A stretch of 64,000 nucleotides of DNA. Origin: an uncultured Pontibacter sp. (GTDB lineage: Bacteria; Bacteroidota; Bacteroidia; Cytophagales; Hymenobacteraceae). Below, one piece after another: positions 28,370 through 37,726 of the stretch (positions are counted from its first letter, which is position 1; every line of letters starts with the position of its first letter). Made by a program: the position numbers and the translations under genes. A model generated the notes under the pieces. The model worked only from the letters and a program-made list of their open reading frames with translations, had not been told where the DNA came from and did no database searches. The stretch spans positions 372,001 through 436,000 of the forward strand of contig NZ_CANMNI010000002.1 of NCBI RefSeq assembly GCF_947499215.1, written 5' to 3'.

Positions 28370-28948
28370 TTATTTCTGCAAGATTAAGCGCTTCGTTTCC
28401 ACGGTCTTGTCATTTACCAGCAGGCTGTAGAAATACACTCCAGCCGGATATCCTGTCATGTCAAGGATAAAGACATTAGAATGTGTCACTGGCAATTCAT
28501 GCGTCTCCATCACTTTGCCGATCGTGTTCGATATTTTGAGTTTGTAGTTCTCAGACATTCCCACTTGCGAAAGCGACACCCGCGTGATACCGCGTGATGG
28601 GTTCGGGTAAGCGTTGATGGAAGGTGTAGAGCGCTCAGCCGAAGGCATCCACGCCATATAAGAGTTGATGACGAATTTAGAGGAACTGGCATAAGCTGTC
28701 TCTGTCAGGTATAAGCCCCTTCCGGCATTACTGTTATAATGCCTAGTCCAAGAACGCGATTTGGCGCTCTCCGCTTTCGCATTAGCCTCGGCGCGCTTTT
28801 CAGGCATTGTCTTCCATGTGGAGACGCCACCGGTGTTTACCGGCAGCACGCCCGCCTCTCTGATGCGGCCATCAGCCATTACCGTGAATGCTGCCAAATG
28901 CGAAATGGCAAATACAGCTATTATTATCAATCGGGTAAAAGTTCTCAT
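28370..28948 (-). CDS. Small T9SS-secreted protein with type A sorting domain
   Basis: A 192-residue exported protein. The ATG at 28948 is preferred to an in-frame GTG three codons earlier. A Sec signal occupies about residues 1-25. The last ~80 residues form the type IX secretion sorting domain: YPNPSRGITRVSLS, a DMTGYPAGVYFY core and the final KRLILQK. The protein should be secreted across the outer membrane and often anchored. The short middle part matches nothing I know. It is a single gene with its own terminator and a -7-like element upstream. Confidence 0.88.
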   Translation of the reverse strand: MRTFTRLIIIAVFAISHLAAFTVMADGRIREAGVLPVNTGGVSTWKTMPEKRAEANAKAESAKSRSWTRHYNSNAGRGLYLTETAYASSSKFVINSYMAWMPSAERSTPSINAYPNPSRGITRVSLSQVGMSENYKLKISNTIGKVMETHELPVTHSNVFILDMTGYPAGVYFYSLLVNDKTVETKRLILQK

Positions 28949-28957
28949 ATATCGCAC

Positions 28958-29513
28958 CTCAATTTTATAAGGGTTTTGCCATAAGCTGACATAGAGTCAA
29001 AGATATAGCAAAATATAGTTAAATAGAAAGAATCTAATTAAAAATCAGCTTTAGTATTAGAGACGAACTTGAAAGACGCATGTCAGTCCGTTACTATGAT
29101 CGGAATTATCAAGAACCATGCCCTTTATCCCCTCTTACAAACCCATGACCCCTTTCCCACAACCTAGGTTGCACGCTTTAGCACACATTGTCCAAAACCA
29201 CCCCTCCGGAGAGCCAACAATAAATTGCACTTATACCATCACACTTAAGCTGAAACAACCCTTAACTCGAAAGCAGAATTATTATACATACCCCTCCTAC
29301 GCTCCACTAACAACACACTGTCAAAAGTCCTCTAATACAGGGCTAAAACCACTTTAAACATTAAAAAATAGCGATATTTATTTATTGAACAAAAAAAAGA
29401 ATCTAATTGAACTATATGGCTATATATATAAAATGTGCAACTATAAAAAAAGACCCCCGTTACATTTAAAACAAACCTATTATAGGACAAAACTCAAATG
29501 AATAGAACTTTAC
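28958..29513. other. 556-bp divergent AT-rich region between two T9SS cargo genes
   Basis: Very AT-rich, with runs such as GGCTATATATATAAAATG. It carries the leader and -7-like element of the minus-strand cargo gene at its left edge. A 79-codon open frame in the middle is Pro/Thr-rich and poorly coding in appearance. No repeat or RNA gene recognised. Confidence 0.6.
28998..29005 (-). promoter_or_regulatory. -7 element for the small T9SS cargo gene
   Basis: On the minus strand this reads TATCTTTG, matching TAnnTTTG, 50 bp before the ATG at 28948. No TTTG at the expected upstream spacing. Confidence 0.4.
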
Positions 29514-30989
29514 ATGATACGATTTATTTTTACTCTAATTTTAGTTTTCACCTCTACCGCTTTTGCATTTAGCCAAGCAGACAACTGTGTGCGAGAGGAA
29601 GGATGCTTCAGAATGGAATATCTGGGAGCAATCGAAAACACTGACAACACTTTCACGCTGACTTACACCTTGCAGGTAGACTGCGCCACTCCGCTGGATT
29701 ACATCGCTTTTGAACTTCCTGAAGGTAGTAGAGCCGCCAATCCGGCCAATATTTATGCCCGCGACCCTAAATACAAAGTCGATAACGGGATAACAAGCGG
29801 GTCTAAAATCCAGACGGACTTCAATGCCATTCAGTTTAATGCCAAGCCGAAATTTGTTATCAACAATGGCATGGTCGATACGGTCCGCTATTACTTGACA
29901 GCCGAGGACTTTGCCAGTATGGGCGATGTGCGGGTGCAGACCAAAGCTGGTGACAATCTTAGCCTTGTCACGTTCAACCTAACAGCGTGCGGCATGGAAT
30001 CGACAATACCAGAGCCTGTCTGCACACTTGACCTCGGAGAAATGGAGTTCGGTTTCGTAGGGGCAGACGACAACGGCGACGGCACGTCCACTGTTTGGAT
30101 CAGTGTTCGCAACAATACCGAAAGTGACATCCAATCTGTGGCATTTGAGTCTACGAATGCGGCAGTTACCCTGAGCGCCCCCATGGAAGGAGCTTCCTAC
30201 AAAAGCAAATACAAGTATAAGACTACGGCTGAAGGTGGCACCATCACCTTCGAAGCGCAAAACACCAACGGCTACGCCAACATGATGCAAGACATGTTTG
30301 GATTTGTAGTACCGACAGCCGCCTATGAGTCAGAGCCGTTTTACTTGATCACAGCCACCACCAACACCACCACCGTTTCCACAGGGTTCGACACAGAGAC
30401 CTGTGAAGACTCGCCTATCGTACCGCTTCCTGTAGAACTGATTTCTTTTACAGGCAAGGCCACCCAGAGCGGTATCGAACTGAAATGGAGCACCGCCTCG
30501 GAACAGAATAACGACCGATTCGAGATAGAGCACAGCGCCGATGCCAAAGCGTTTAACAAGATCGGCACGGTAAGCGGAGTGGGCAATACCTCCCTAACGC
30601 AGCACTACAGCTTCGAGACAGAATACATGGAAAAAGGCGTTCACTACTTCCGCCTCAGACAGATAGACACAGACGGCACATTTGAATTCAGCAAGACAAT
30701 AGCAGTCAGCGTGTCACAAAACCCACTCACAGCCGCCGGCATGGCGCTCTACCCTAACCCGACCACAGGCGGCGAAGTAACAGTTGCCTTGCAGAATCCG
30801 GCTACACAGCAGGGGGCACAGGTACAGATCATGCACATGAACGGCCGCGTGGTGCACACCGAGCAAATTGCCCCGGGCGGCATACATACAAGTATCTCAA
30901 TACCTCGTCTGCAGCTAACCAAAGGCATGTATATGGTCACGCTAAGAAACGGAGACACATTGGAGACACAGAAACTATTGATACAATAA
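29514..30989 (+). CDS. T9SS-secreted protein with type A sorting domain
   Basis: A 491-residue exported protein with a Sec signal (about 1-21, ending AFSQA). The N-terminal ~300 residues are beta-rich with Cys-containing strands and look like two related Ig-like units (each with a TLDLGEMEF/RMEYLGAIE type strand). Then comes the standard T9SS linker found in many Cytophagales cargo proteins (LPVELISFTGKATQSGIELKW, about 303-400) and the C-terminal sorting domain (LYPNPTTGGEVTVAL ... LTKGMYMVTL ... KLLIQ). Probably a surface or secreted protein; the ligand is unknown. Monocistronic with its own terminator. Confidence 0.9.
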   Translation: MIRFIFTLILVFTSTAFAFSQADNCVREEGCFRMEYLGAIENTDNTFTLTYTLQVDCATPLDYIAFELPEGSRAANPANIYARDPKYKVDNGITSGSKIQTDFNAIQFNAKPKFVINNGMVDTVRYYLTAEDFASMGDVRVQTKAGDNLSLVTFNLTACGMESTIPEPVCTLDLGEMEFGFVGADDNGDGTSTVWISVRNNTESDIQSVAFESTNAAVTLSAPMEGASYKSKYKYKTTAEGGTITFEAQNTNGYANMMQDMFGFVVPTAAYESEPFYLITATTNTTTVSTGFDTETCEDSPIVPLPVELISFTGKATQSGIELKWSTASEQNNDRFEIEHSADAKAFNKIGTVSGVGNTSLTQHYSFETEYMEKGVHYFRLRQIDTDGTFEFSKTIAVSVSQNPLTAAGMALYPNPTTGGEVTVALQNPATQQGAQVQIMHMNGRVVHTEQIAPGGIHTSISIPRLQLTKGMYMVTLRNGDTLETQKLLIQ

Positions 30990-31014
30990 CACCGGCTGAG
31001 GACTAACTAGATAA

Positions 31015-31050
31015 AAATAGCGGGCACTTTACTTAAAAGGCCCGCTATTT
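31015..31050 (+). terminator. Terminator after the T9SS cargo gene
   Basis: Exact 11-bp arms (31015-31025 and 31040-31050) around a 14-nt loop, A run before and TTT at the end; 26 bp past the stop. Confidence 0.78.
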
Positions 31051-31133
31051 CACTCTAAAAGCCCAACAAAGTCTGGCCGAAAGAGTTAAATAAATATAAG
31101 GAAAGCTTAAAAAGAGAAGAAGGCGAGGCATGT

Positions 31134-31727
31134 ATGAAAAAGCTACTCCTACTAGCGCTAAGCCTGTGTTGGCTAGTCCCTCAGGGGATGGCACAATCGG
31201 GCGTTTACAAAGGCATCGGCACGATTGTGTTTGAGGCCGGCGCACCACTGAGTCTGATTAAAGGCACATCTGAATCCGCGAACGGAACCATAGACATCGA
31301 GACAGGCAAATTCAAGTTTGACGTCCCGATCACCTCCTTTCAGTTCCTGAACTCGCTCATGCACGAGCGCTTCAACGATAAGTACATGCAAAGCCACCGC
31401 TTTCAAAAGGCTTCTTTTACAGGCCACATTACAGAGAAAGGACCTGTAACAGAGAAAGGGGGAAGAAAAGTAACCGCCAAAGGTATGCTTACCATACACG
31501 GTGTCACGCGGAAGCGAACCATCACGGGCACCCTCCATCAGAAAGGAAACACATGGCAGCTGGTATCGGACTTTGAGGTAAAATTGGCAGACCACCACAT
31601 ACAGGCGCCCAAGCTTAGCACAGGCTACGGTGCCAGTTCTATGCATGTGTCGATCCAGATGCCGTTACGACCTGCGGACCCGACATCGCAGCAGATTGCG
31701 GCGGCAAAAAAGCTAAGCATCAAATAA
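31134..31727 (+). CDS. YceI family protein
   Basis: A 197-residue periplasmic protein with a Sec signal ending in GMAQS. The YceI lipocalin-like barrel is complete: a GTIDIETGKFKFDVPITSF core, MHERFNDKYMQSHRF, and MLTIHGVTRKRTITG. The family binds polyisoprenoid or quinone-like lipids. The gene converges with birA and the two overlap by 8 bp at their ends, with no terminator between. Confidence 0.9.
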   Translation: MKKLLLLALSLCWLVPQGMAQSGVYKGIGTIVFEAGAPLSLIKGTSESANGTIDIETGKFKFDVPITSFQFLNSLMHERFNDKYMQSHRFQKASFTGHITEKGPVTEKGGRKVTAKGMLTIHGVTRKRTITGTLHQKGNTWQLVSDFEVKLADHHIQAPKLSTGYGASSMHVSIQMPLRPADPTSQQIAAAKKLSIK

Positions 31728-32469
31728 TATAGGCGACCTCTTTGAAAGCGAAGTAGTGCAACTCCCCCGCCACCTCAAGCGCGAGACGTCCGTCCTCGTC
31801 CACTCCCATAATGCACCCCCGTACTTTTTCCTGCCCCACCTGATAGTCGTGTGGCTCCTGATAGCGGTAGAGCGCCCGTAGGTACTCGTACTTCAGTTTG
31901 TCCACTTTCCCGCTTCGAAGCTCCAAATAGCGCTTTTCGAGCAATTCCAGTAGCCTTGCCACCAATCTTTTCACGTCGAGTTGCGTACCTACCACGGCGG
32001 CTAGCGAAGTGGCCGTGCCGATTCCGAAATGAAGCTGGTTCACGTTTAAACCAATCCCGACAATACTGTGTTGTAGAGAGTGACTAGTAACTGTGTTTTC
32101 AATCAGAATCCCGCCAAGCTTCTTGTCTTCAAAATAAAGATCGTTGGGCCATTTAACCTGGGCCTGCTCCAGCCCCTGCTCACGCAAAAGGTCAAGTACC
32201 GCCAGCGATACCGCCATATTGAGGTAAAACTGATGCCTGACAGCCAGAAAAACAGGTGACAGAATTACAGAAAGTGTGATATTTTTACCGGGAGCCGCCT
32301 CCCAAGAGTTGCCCCGCTGACCGCGGCCGCGGGTTTGCTCATCGGTAAGCACTACACAACCCTCTGTGGCTTTATTTTTGATGAGTAGCTGCTGAGCCTC
32401 TGAGTTGGTGGATTCACATACCGGCAGAAAAAACAGCTGCTGGCCCATAAACAGCGTATTAGGCAGCAT
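31720..32469 (-). CDS. birA: Biotin--[acetyl-CoA-carboxylase] ligase
   Basis: Attaches biotin to the carrier subunit of acetyl-CoA carboxylase. At 249 residues it is the monofunctional form without the N-terminal repressor HTH. The catalytic core is visible: STNSEAQQLL, the biotinyl-AMP loop QTRGRGQRGNSW, KWPNDLYFEDKKLGGILIE and GIGLNVN. It is divergent from rsfS with 49 bp between start codons. Confidence 0.94.
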   Translation of the reverse strand: MLPNTLFMGQQLFFLPVCESTNSEAQQLLIKNKATEGCVVLTDEQTRGRGQRGNSWEAAPGKNITLSVILSPVFLAVRHQFYLNMAVSLAVLDLLREQGLEQAQVKWPNDLYFEDKKLGGILIENTVTSHSLQHSIVGIGLNVNQLHFGIGTATSLAAVVGTQLDVKRLVARLLELLEKRYLELRSGKVDKLKYEYLRALYRYQEPHDYQVGQEKVRGCIMGVDEDGRLALEVAGELHYFAFKEVAYII

Positions 32470-32487
32470 ACATTAAACAGAATTTAG

Positions 32488-32495
32488 TACTTTTG
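32488..32495 (+). promoter_or_regulatory. -7 element for the rsfS operon
   Basis: TACTTTTG matches TAnnTTTG, 23 bp before the rsfS ATG, leaving only a short leader. No TTTG at the preferred spacing upstream. Confidence 0.45.
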
Positions 32496-32518
32496 TAAAT
32501 CAAATTTAAACAGTACAA

Positions 32519-32893
32519 ATGAAAGAAACCAAGGCTGAGGCCAATTCAGACATATTGGCAGAGCTTGTAGTAAAAGGCATGCAGGAAAAGAAAGCCAGCG
32601 ATATTGTCGTTCTTAACCTAAAGTCACTCAAAAACGCCGTATCGGATTACTTTGTGATCGCATCCGCATCATCTGACACACAGCTTGACGCCATAGCGTC
32701 GTCCATAGAAGAGGAGATATATAAAGCTACTCGCCAGAACCCGTGGCAGAGCGAAGGCCGCACCAACAAAGAGTGGGTGCTGCTGGACTATGTAGACGTA
32801 GTGGTGCACGTGTTCCTAAAAGACAAGCGTGAGTTTTACGCTTTGGAGGAACTGTGGGGAGACGCGGGCATAAAGCGTATCGAAGACGCCTAA
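32519..32893 (+). CDS. rsfS: Ribosome silencing factor RsfS
   Basis: Binds ribosomal protein uL14 and blocks subunit joining in stationary phase or starvation. 124 residues, the usual size. Family motifs: ASDIVVLNLK, SDYFVIASASSDTQL, and the C-terminal DYVDVVVHVFLKDKREFYALEELW. First gene of a run with ftsH (67-bp gap), a common Bacteroidota order. Confidence 0.94.
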   Translation: MKETKAEANSDILAELVVKGMQEKKASDIVVLNLKSLKNAVSDYFVIASASSDTQLDAIASSIEEEIYKATRQNPWQSEGRTNKEWVLLDYVDVVVHVFLKDKREFYALEELWGDAGIKRIEDA

Positions 32894-32960
32894 CACAAAT
32901 GGGAATCCTGAACAAATCAGGGCTCCTTTCAGTTTTTCATGTATCTGAAATAACACATTC

Positions 32961-35096
32961 ATGGCAGAAAAGAATAATAAAGGAAATAACAACAAAAAGA
33001 AGAAGCCGATGATACCGGCTACGCCTCCGCGGCCTACAATGCAGCTGTGGATGCTGGCGGTGCTCATTCTGCTAATCTTCGGCCTTACTTGGCTCAACAA
33101 GAGCAATGCCTCCGTCGAGACCAACCAACAGGCTTTTGAGGAGATGCTTCTAAGCAACGATGTCAATAAACTGACCATCGTGAACGGTAAGACAGTAGAG
33201 GTATACCTGAAAGAGGAAGCGCTTCAGAACGAAAAGTACAGCCGGGAGCTTTCCAGCCGTGGTACTCTAGGTAGCATGGACCAAGGCCCTCACTACCACT
33301 TTAGCATTATCACTGCTGAGTCTTTTAAGGAAGATTACGAAAAGCTGCAGGAGAACATTGCGCGTGAGAACCGTGTGCCTTATACCATTGAGACACGCAC
33401 GGGCTTTGCTGACTTCTTCTTCCAATGGGGCTTCCTGATCCTGTTGCTGTTTGGTTTCTGGTTCCTGATGCGCCGCGTAACAGCAGGTGGGGCGGGTGGC
33501 CAGATCTTTAACATCGGCAAATCCAAAGCAGCCCTTTTTGACGCGGAGAACAAGGTAAAGATTACGTTTAAGGACGTGGCCGGCTTGGAAGAAGCGAAAG
33601 AAGAGATTCAAGAGATTGTGGAGTTCCTTAAGAACCCAAGCAAATTCACGATACTGGGTGGCAAGATCCCGAAAGGCGCTCTACTGGTAGGCCCTCCGGG
33701 TACCGGTAAAACCTTGCTGGCAAAAGCCGTGGCCGGTGAAGCCGATGTGCCATTCTTCTCGCTGTCAGGTTCTGACTTCGTGGAGATGTTTGTTGGTGTG
33801 GGCGCGGCCCGTGTGCGTGACTTGTTTAAGCAGGCCAAAGCCAAAGCCCCTTGTATCATCTTTATTGACGAGATTGACGCCATTGGCCGTCACCGTAGCC
33901 GTGGTTCTACGCCGGGCGGTAACGACGAGCGTGAGAACACCCTGAACTCCCTGTTGGTAGAGATGGACGGTTTCGCGACTGACTCGGGTGTGATTATTCT
34001 AGCGGCAACTAACCGCCCTGACACACTGGACTCAGCATTACTTCGTCCGGGTCGTTTTGACCGTCAGATCAGCATCGACAAGCCAGATATCAACGGCCGT
34101 ACCGAGATATTTGACGTGCACTTGAAGCCGCTGACATTGGCTGCAGACGTGGATGCTCGTAAGCTTGCAGCTCAGACACCTGGTTTTGCTGGTGCTGAAA
34201 TCGCAAACGTGTGTAACGAGGCCGCCCTAATCGCAGCCCGCCGTAACAAGAAAGCGGTGGACCAGCAGGACTTCAACGACGCCATCGACCGTGTGATCGG
34301 TGGTCTGGAAAAGAAAAACAAAATCATCTCTCCTGAGGAGAAGAAGATCGTAGCTTACCACGAGGCGGGTCACGCTATTGCGGGCTGGTTCTTGGAGCAC
34401 GCCGATCCATTGGTAAAAGTAAGTATTGTTCCACGTGGTGTTGCCGCGCTGGGTTATGCGCAGTACCTCCCAAAAGAGCAGTTCCTGTATACCACAGAGC
34501 AGCTAATCGACGAGATGTGCATGGCCTTAGGTGGACGCGCCGCTGAGGAGCTCGTGTTTGGCAAGATATCGACGGGCGCCCTAAGCGACTTGGAGCGTAT
34601 CACCAAAATGGCTTACAGCATCGTGACGATGTACGGCATGAACTCAAAGATCGGCAACGTGTCGTTCTACGATTCGAAGCAGACGGATATGGCCTTCAAC
34701 AAGCCTTATTCTGAGGCCACTGCCGAAACTATCGACAATGAGGTTCGCAATATTATTGAGACGGCTTACATCCGCACCAAGCAATTGCTGACGTCTAAGG
34801 CACACGAACTGGAAATAGTGGCGCAAGAACTGCTGCAGAAAGAGATTCTGTTCCAGAGTGACTTGGAGCGACTGGTTGGCAAGCGTCCTTTTGATGCACT
34901 GACCACCTATCAGGCCCACACGGCTGGTACGGATCGCAGTAAGACGAAGAGTGAAGTTGATCAAGAGCAGCATCCGATCGAAGTTGGCCAAACCGAGCAC
35001 CCTGAACAGAACGGACAGGGCGGCGTACCGGGCACACCGCTTCATAAGGACGCATCTTCTGACCCGAACGACACTATAAACTCCAGAACAGCTTGA
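32961..35096 (+). CDS. ftsH: ATP-dependent zinc metalloprotease FtsH
   Basis: Membrane-bound AAA+ protease that degrades misfolded membrane proteins and regulators, 711 residues. Two membrane helices (about 28-45 and 153-171) flank a periplasmic domain. The AAA domain has Walker A GPPGTGKT (244-251), the pore loop [15 protein letters not shown], Walker [13 protein letters not shown] and the SRH. The protease domain has HEAGH at 467-471. The tail (about 660-711) is acidic/Gln-rich and disordered. The LUD gene follows 10 bp later. Confidence 0.97.
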   Translation: MAEKNNKGNNNKKKKPMIPATPPRPTMQLWMLAVLILLIFGLTWLNKSNASVETNQQAFEEMLLSNDVNKLTIVNGKTVEVYLKEEALQNEKYSRELSSRGTLGSMDQGPHYHFSIITAESFKEDYEKLQENIARENRVPYTIETRTGFADFFFQWGFLILLLFGFWFLMRRVTAGGAGGQIFNIGKSKAALFDAENKVKITFKDVAGLEEAKEEIQEIVEFLKNPSKFTILGGKIPKGALLVGPPGTGKTLLAKAVAGEADVPFFSLSGSDFVEMFVGVGAARVRDLFKQAKAKAPCIIFIDEIDAIGRHRSRGSTPGGNDERENTLNSLLVEMDGFATDSGVIILAATNRPDTLDSALLRPGRFDRQISIDKPDINGRTEIFDVHLKPLTLAADVDARKLAAQTPGFAGAEIANVCNEAALIAARRNKKAVDQQDFNDAIDRVIGGLEKKNKIISPEEKKIVAYHEAGHAIAGWFLEHADPLVKVSIVPRGVAALGYAQYLPKEQFLYTTEQLIDEMCMALGGRAAEELVFGKISTGALSDLERITKMAYSIVTMYGMNSKIGNVSFYDSKQTDMAFNKPYSEATAETIDNEVRNIIETAYIRTKQLLTSKAHELEIVAQELLQKEILFQSDLERLVGKRPFDALTTYQAHTAGTDRSKTKSEVDQEQHPIEVGQTEHPEQNGQGGVPGTPLHKDASSDPNDTINSRTA

Positions 35097-35106
35097 TAAT
35101 ACAGGC

Positions 35107-35757
35107 ATGTACGAAGCAAAATCGAAAGAAATTGTATTAAGAAGAGTAAGAGAGGCGCTGGCTAAGTCGGCGCCTTTTCTGCCTCCTACCCCGGACTTCA
35201 GTTCTAAGCTACACCTGCCGCTTTCTGACGATCTGTCCATCGCCTTTGCGCAGGCATTTATAGCCAACAGCGGCTTGTTTGTGTACTGCGAAAACGAAGA
35301 AGACTTCTTCGATCAGCTTTTCGCTCTGAAACGCGAACAGAAAATTGAGCAGCTACACGTATGGGAGCCGAATCTGCAGCACATTCTGTATCACGCAGGT
35401 ATAGACTTCACGGCGACAGAGGAAGATTTCATACCGAAAGCACAAGCCAGCCTGACCACCTGCGAAGCGCTCATAACGCGCACAGGCAGCATCTTGGTCA
35501 GTTCGGCCAATGCCGGCGGCAGACGCCTGAGCATTTACCCTGAAACGCACATGGTTGTAGCCAAAGCCAGTCAACTGGTACCGGATATAAAAGACGGGCT
35601 GCAGAAAGTACGCGACAAGTATCAGGAGAACTTCCCCTCCATGGTATCGCTGGTGAGTGGCCCGAGCCGCACCGCCGATATTGAGAAAACATTGGTAATG
35701 GGCGCGCACGGCCCGAAACAGTTAGTACTTTTTCTGATAGATGACCTTCCGCATTGA
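35107..35757 (+). CDS. LUD domain protein (LutC/YkgG family)
   Basis: A 216-residue soluble protein of the LutC family. Diagnostic C-terminal motif: SGPSRTADIEKTLVMGAHGP. In lactate oxidation LutC works with LutA and LutB, but neither is nearby. In many Bacteroidota a lone LUD gene follows ftsH, so its role here may differ. It begins 10 bp after ftsH and overlaps lpxH by 17 bp, so translation is probably coupled. Confidence 0.88.
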   Translation: MYEAKSKEIVLRRVREALAKSAPFLPPTPDFSSKLHLPLSDDLSIAFAQAFIANSGLFVYCENEEDFFDQLFALKREQKIEQLHVWEPNLQHILYHAGIDFTATEEDFIPKAQASLTTCEALITRTGSILVSSANAGGRRLSIYPETHMVVAKASQLVPDIKDGLQKVRDKYQENFPSMVSLVSGPSRTADIEKTLVMGAHGPKQLVLFLIDDLPH

Positions 35758-36511
35758 CGAGCTGGCACCCGGCCAAAAAGTATACTTCGCCTCTGACTTC
35801 CATTTGGGTGTGCCTGATGTGGAAAGCAGCCGTGCCCGCGAGAAAAAGATCGTACGCTGGCTCGACTCCATAAAGCACGACGCGGCCGCCATCTTTTTGC
35901 TGGGCGACATCTTTGACTTTTGGTTTGAGTACCGCCACGCCATACCCAAAGGCTTTATCAGGCTGCAGGGCAAACTTGCCGAACTGACCGACGCAGGTAT
36001 ACCCGTGCTTTTTTTCACGGGAAACCACGACATGTGGATGTTCGACTACTTCCCTGATGAACTGAACATCCCCATTATCCGGAAGCCGATCTCAACCAAA
36101 CTGGGTGGACACAGCTTTTACATCGGCCACGGCGACGGCTTGGGGCCCGGAGACCATACCTACAAAGTGCTCAAGAGGGTGTTCAATAACAAGGCCTGTC
36201 AGTGGATGTTTGCCCGCCTGCACCCAAACGCAGGTATAGGCATCGCCAACATGTGGTCGCGCAGGAGCCGCATCAGTAACACCAAAGACGATGAGAAATT
36301 TTTTGGTGAGGAAGAATGGCTCGTGCAGTATAGCAAAGAGGTGGAAGCAGGCCAGCACCACGACTTTTATGTCTTCGGTCACCGCCACCTGCCGCTCGAC
36401 ATGCTTATTAATGGCGACAGCCGCTATGTGAACTTGGGAGAATGGGTCAATTTTTGCTCTTATGGCGTATACGATGGCAAAGACCTTAAACTGGAGTATT
36501 TTGAAAAATAG
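35741..36511 (+). CDS. lpxH: UDP-2,3-diacylglucosamine diphosphatase (LpxH-like)
   Basis: Calcineurin-like metallophosphoesterase that cleaves UDP-2,3-diacylglucosamine to lipid X in lipid A synthesis. 256 residues. Metal-site motifs in order: DFHLG, GDIFDFWFEYRH, GNHDMW, GHGDGLG and FGHRHLP. The substrate assignment rests on the family's usual role in Gram-negative Bacteroidota. It overlaps the LUD gene by 17 bp and the next gene by about 11 bp. Confidence 0.86.
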   Translation: MTFRIDELAPGQKVYFASDFHLGVPDVESSRAREKKIVRWLDSIKHDAAAIFLLGDIFDFWFEYRHAIPKGFIRLQGKLAELTDAGIPVLFFTGNHDMWMFDYFPDELNIPIIRKPISTKLGGHSFYIGHGDGLGPGDHTYKVLKRVFNNKACQWMFARLHPNAGIGIANMWSRRSRISNTKDDEKFFGEEEWLVQYSKEVEAGQHHDFYVFGHRHLPLDMLINGDSRYVNLGEWVNFCSYGVYDGKDLKLEYFEK

Positions 36512-37337
36512 GCTATACCTGAGCGTACTATATCTATTGCTATTCGTGCTGGCCATACCTGTCTTCGCACAGCAGCAGGACTCCACCGTATTGCTCACCT
36601 TTAGCCATAGTTTGCCCATCTCCTCTCCCACGGCTATCTCTGTTGACCGTAAGGGCAATGCGTACCTCATGGACCCCAGCCGCAACCTGTTCATGCTCGA
36701 TTCGCTCGGCATTCCAATCAATACTTTTTCACCGCCAAGTCGCGGTCGCATTTCCGCTGTGGAGGCATGGAACCCCATGAAGCTGTTTCTATTCTATGAG
36801 GACCGACAGGAATTGATGCTGCTTGACCGCTTTATGCGTCCCATTGCCAATACCAGACTATCTGACTTAGGCTACATGGGCAACGTACAGGCAGCCACCC
36901 TTACCTCCGACGACAGCTTCTGGCTTTTCAACGAGTCGGATTTCACGCTTAGTAAAATAGACTTGCGCTATCAGAAACCCATCATTGAAACCTCGCTGGA
37001 CTTGATTTTAGACAAGGCACGGTTTGATGTGCGCTTTATGCGGGAATACCAGAACATGGTATACCTCTTGGATTACAACGGAGGCGTGTACGTGTTTGAC
37101 AACCTAGGCAATTACAAAAAAAAGCTGCCTTTTACCGGACTGTCTTACATCGGGTTTAGCGGCAATGAGCTATACTTCGTAAAAGACCAGCAACTGCACT
37201 TTTTTGACCTGTATCAGATGAGAGAGCGCATTATCTCTTTGCCAACCGACAAGCCATACCTGACGGCATTGGTCAACTCCGGTTTGGTCTACCTGTTCAC
37301 AAAGGATCAGGCAGACGTATACCGGCTCAGCCGCTAG
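36501..37337 (+). CDS. Hypothetical exported protein, propeller-like
   Basis: Exported protein of ~278 residues. I choose the TTG at 36501: it gives a clean signal peptide (KNRLYLSVLYLLLFVLAIP, then VFAQ), whereas the ATGs at 36462 and 36474 put polar residues before it inside lpxH. The mature part has repeated short strands (KGNAYLMDPSRNLFMLDSLG, VYVFDNLGNYKKKLPF, LYFVKDQQLHFFDL), the pattern of an NHL/WD-like propeller. Function unknown. Its TAG shares the CTAG overlap with the convergent SMR gene's stop. Confidence 0.7.
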   Translation: MKNRLYLSVLYLLLFVLAIPVFAQQQDSTVLLTFSHSLPISSPTAISVDRKGNAYLMDPSRNLFMLDSLGIPINTFSPPSRGRISAVEAWNPMKLFLFYEDRQELMLLDRFMRPIANTRLSDLGYMGNVQAATLTSDDSFWLFNESDFTLSKIDLRYQKPIIETSLDLILDKARFDVRFMREYQNMVYLLDYNGGVYVFDNLGNYKKKLPFTGLSYIGFSGNELYFVKDQQLHFFDLYQMRERIISLPTDKPYLTALVNSGLVYLFTKDQADVYRLSR

Positions 37338-37666
37338 TTGCTGCTCTCGGCGAAGTATTTCAACCCGACAACGCCTGCCACTATCATCAACAGACACAGA
37401 ATCCGCATTAAGTCTTTGGGCTCGTTCAGGAAGAACATACCCAGTATAGCCGTTCCGGCGGCACCTATACCTGTCCAGATGGCGTAGGCCGTACCGAGGG
37501 GCAGTGTTTTCATGGCCTGCGCCAAAAGCACGAAACTCAGTATCATCACAGCCACTGTCACGATACTCACGACCGGCTTTGTGAAGCCCTCACTGTACTT
37601 TAGCCCAAAGGCCCAGCCAATCTCACATATACCTGCCAAAATCAGGTAGAACCACGCTGTACTCAT
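37334..37666 (-). CDS. Small multidrug resistance pump, guanidinium exporter (Gdx/SugE) type
   Basis: A 110-residue SMR protein with four membrane helices and the essential membrane Glu in helix 1 (GICEIGWAF). The loop LKYSEGFTKP is the Gdx/SugE signature rather than EmrE. Gdx proteins export guanidinium with proton antiport. No guanidine riboswitch is possible in the 60-bp gap upstream. I take the second of the two consecutive Mets as start. It follows the GNAT gene on the same strand. Confidence 0.88.
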   Translation of the reverse strand: MSTAWFYLILAGICEIGWAFGLKYSEGFTKPVVSIVTVAVMILSFVLLAQAMKTLPLGTAYAIWTGIGAAGTAILGMFFLNEPKDLMRILCLLMIVAGVVGLKYFAESSN

Positions 37667-37726
37667 CAAATTCTAGATTTTTGTTAGAACAAAGGTAGCC
37701 ATATTAGGGCTATTAACTATCTCACC

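Noticed and set aside
29118..29357. 79-codon plus-strand frame in the AT-rich gap between T9SS genes
   Set aside because: Pro/Thr/Tyr-rich with no domain and no promoter or start context; composition-driven.
37667..37726. Guanidine riboswitch for the Gdx-type pump
   Set aside because: Only 60 bp lie between the pump and the upstream gene, and no guanidine-riboswitch pattern is visible.
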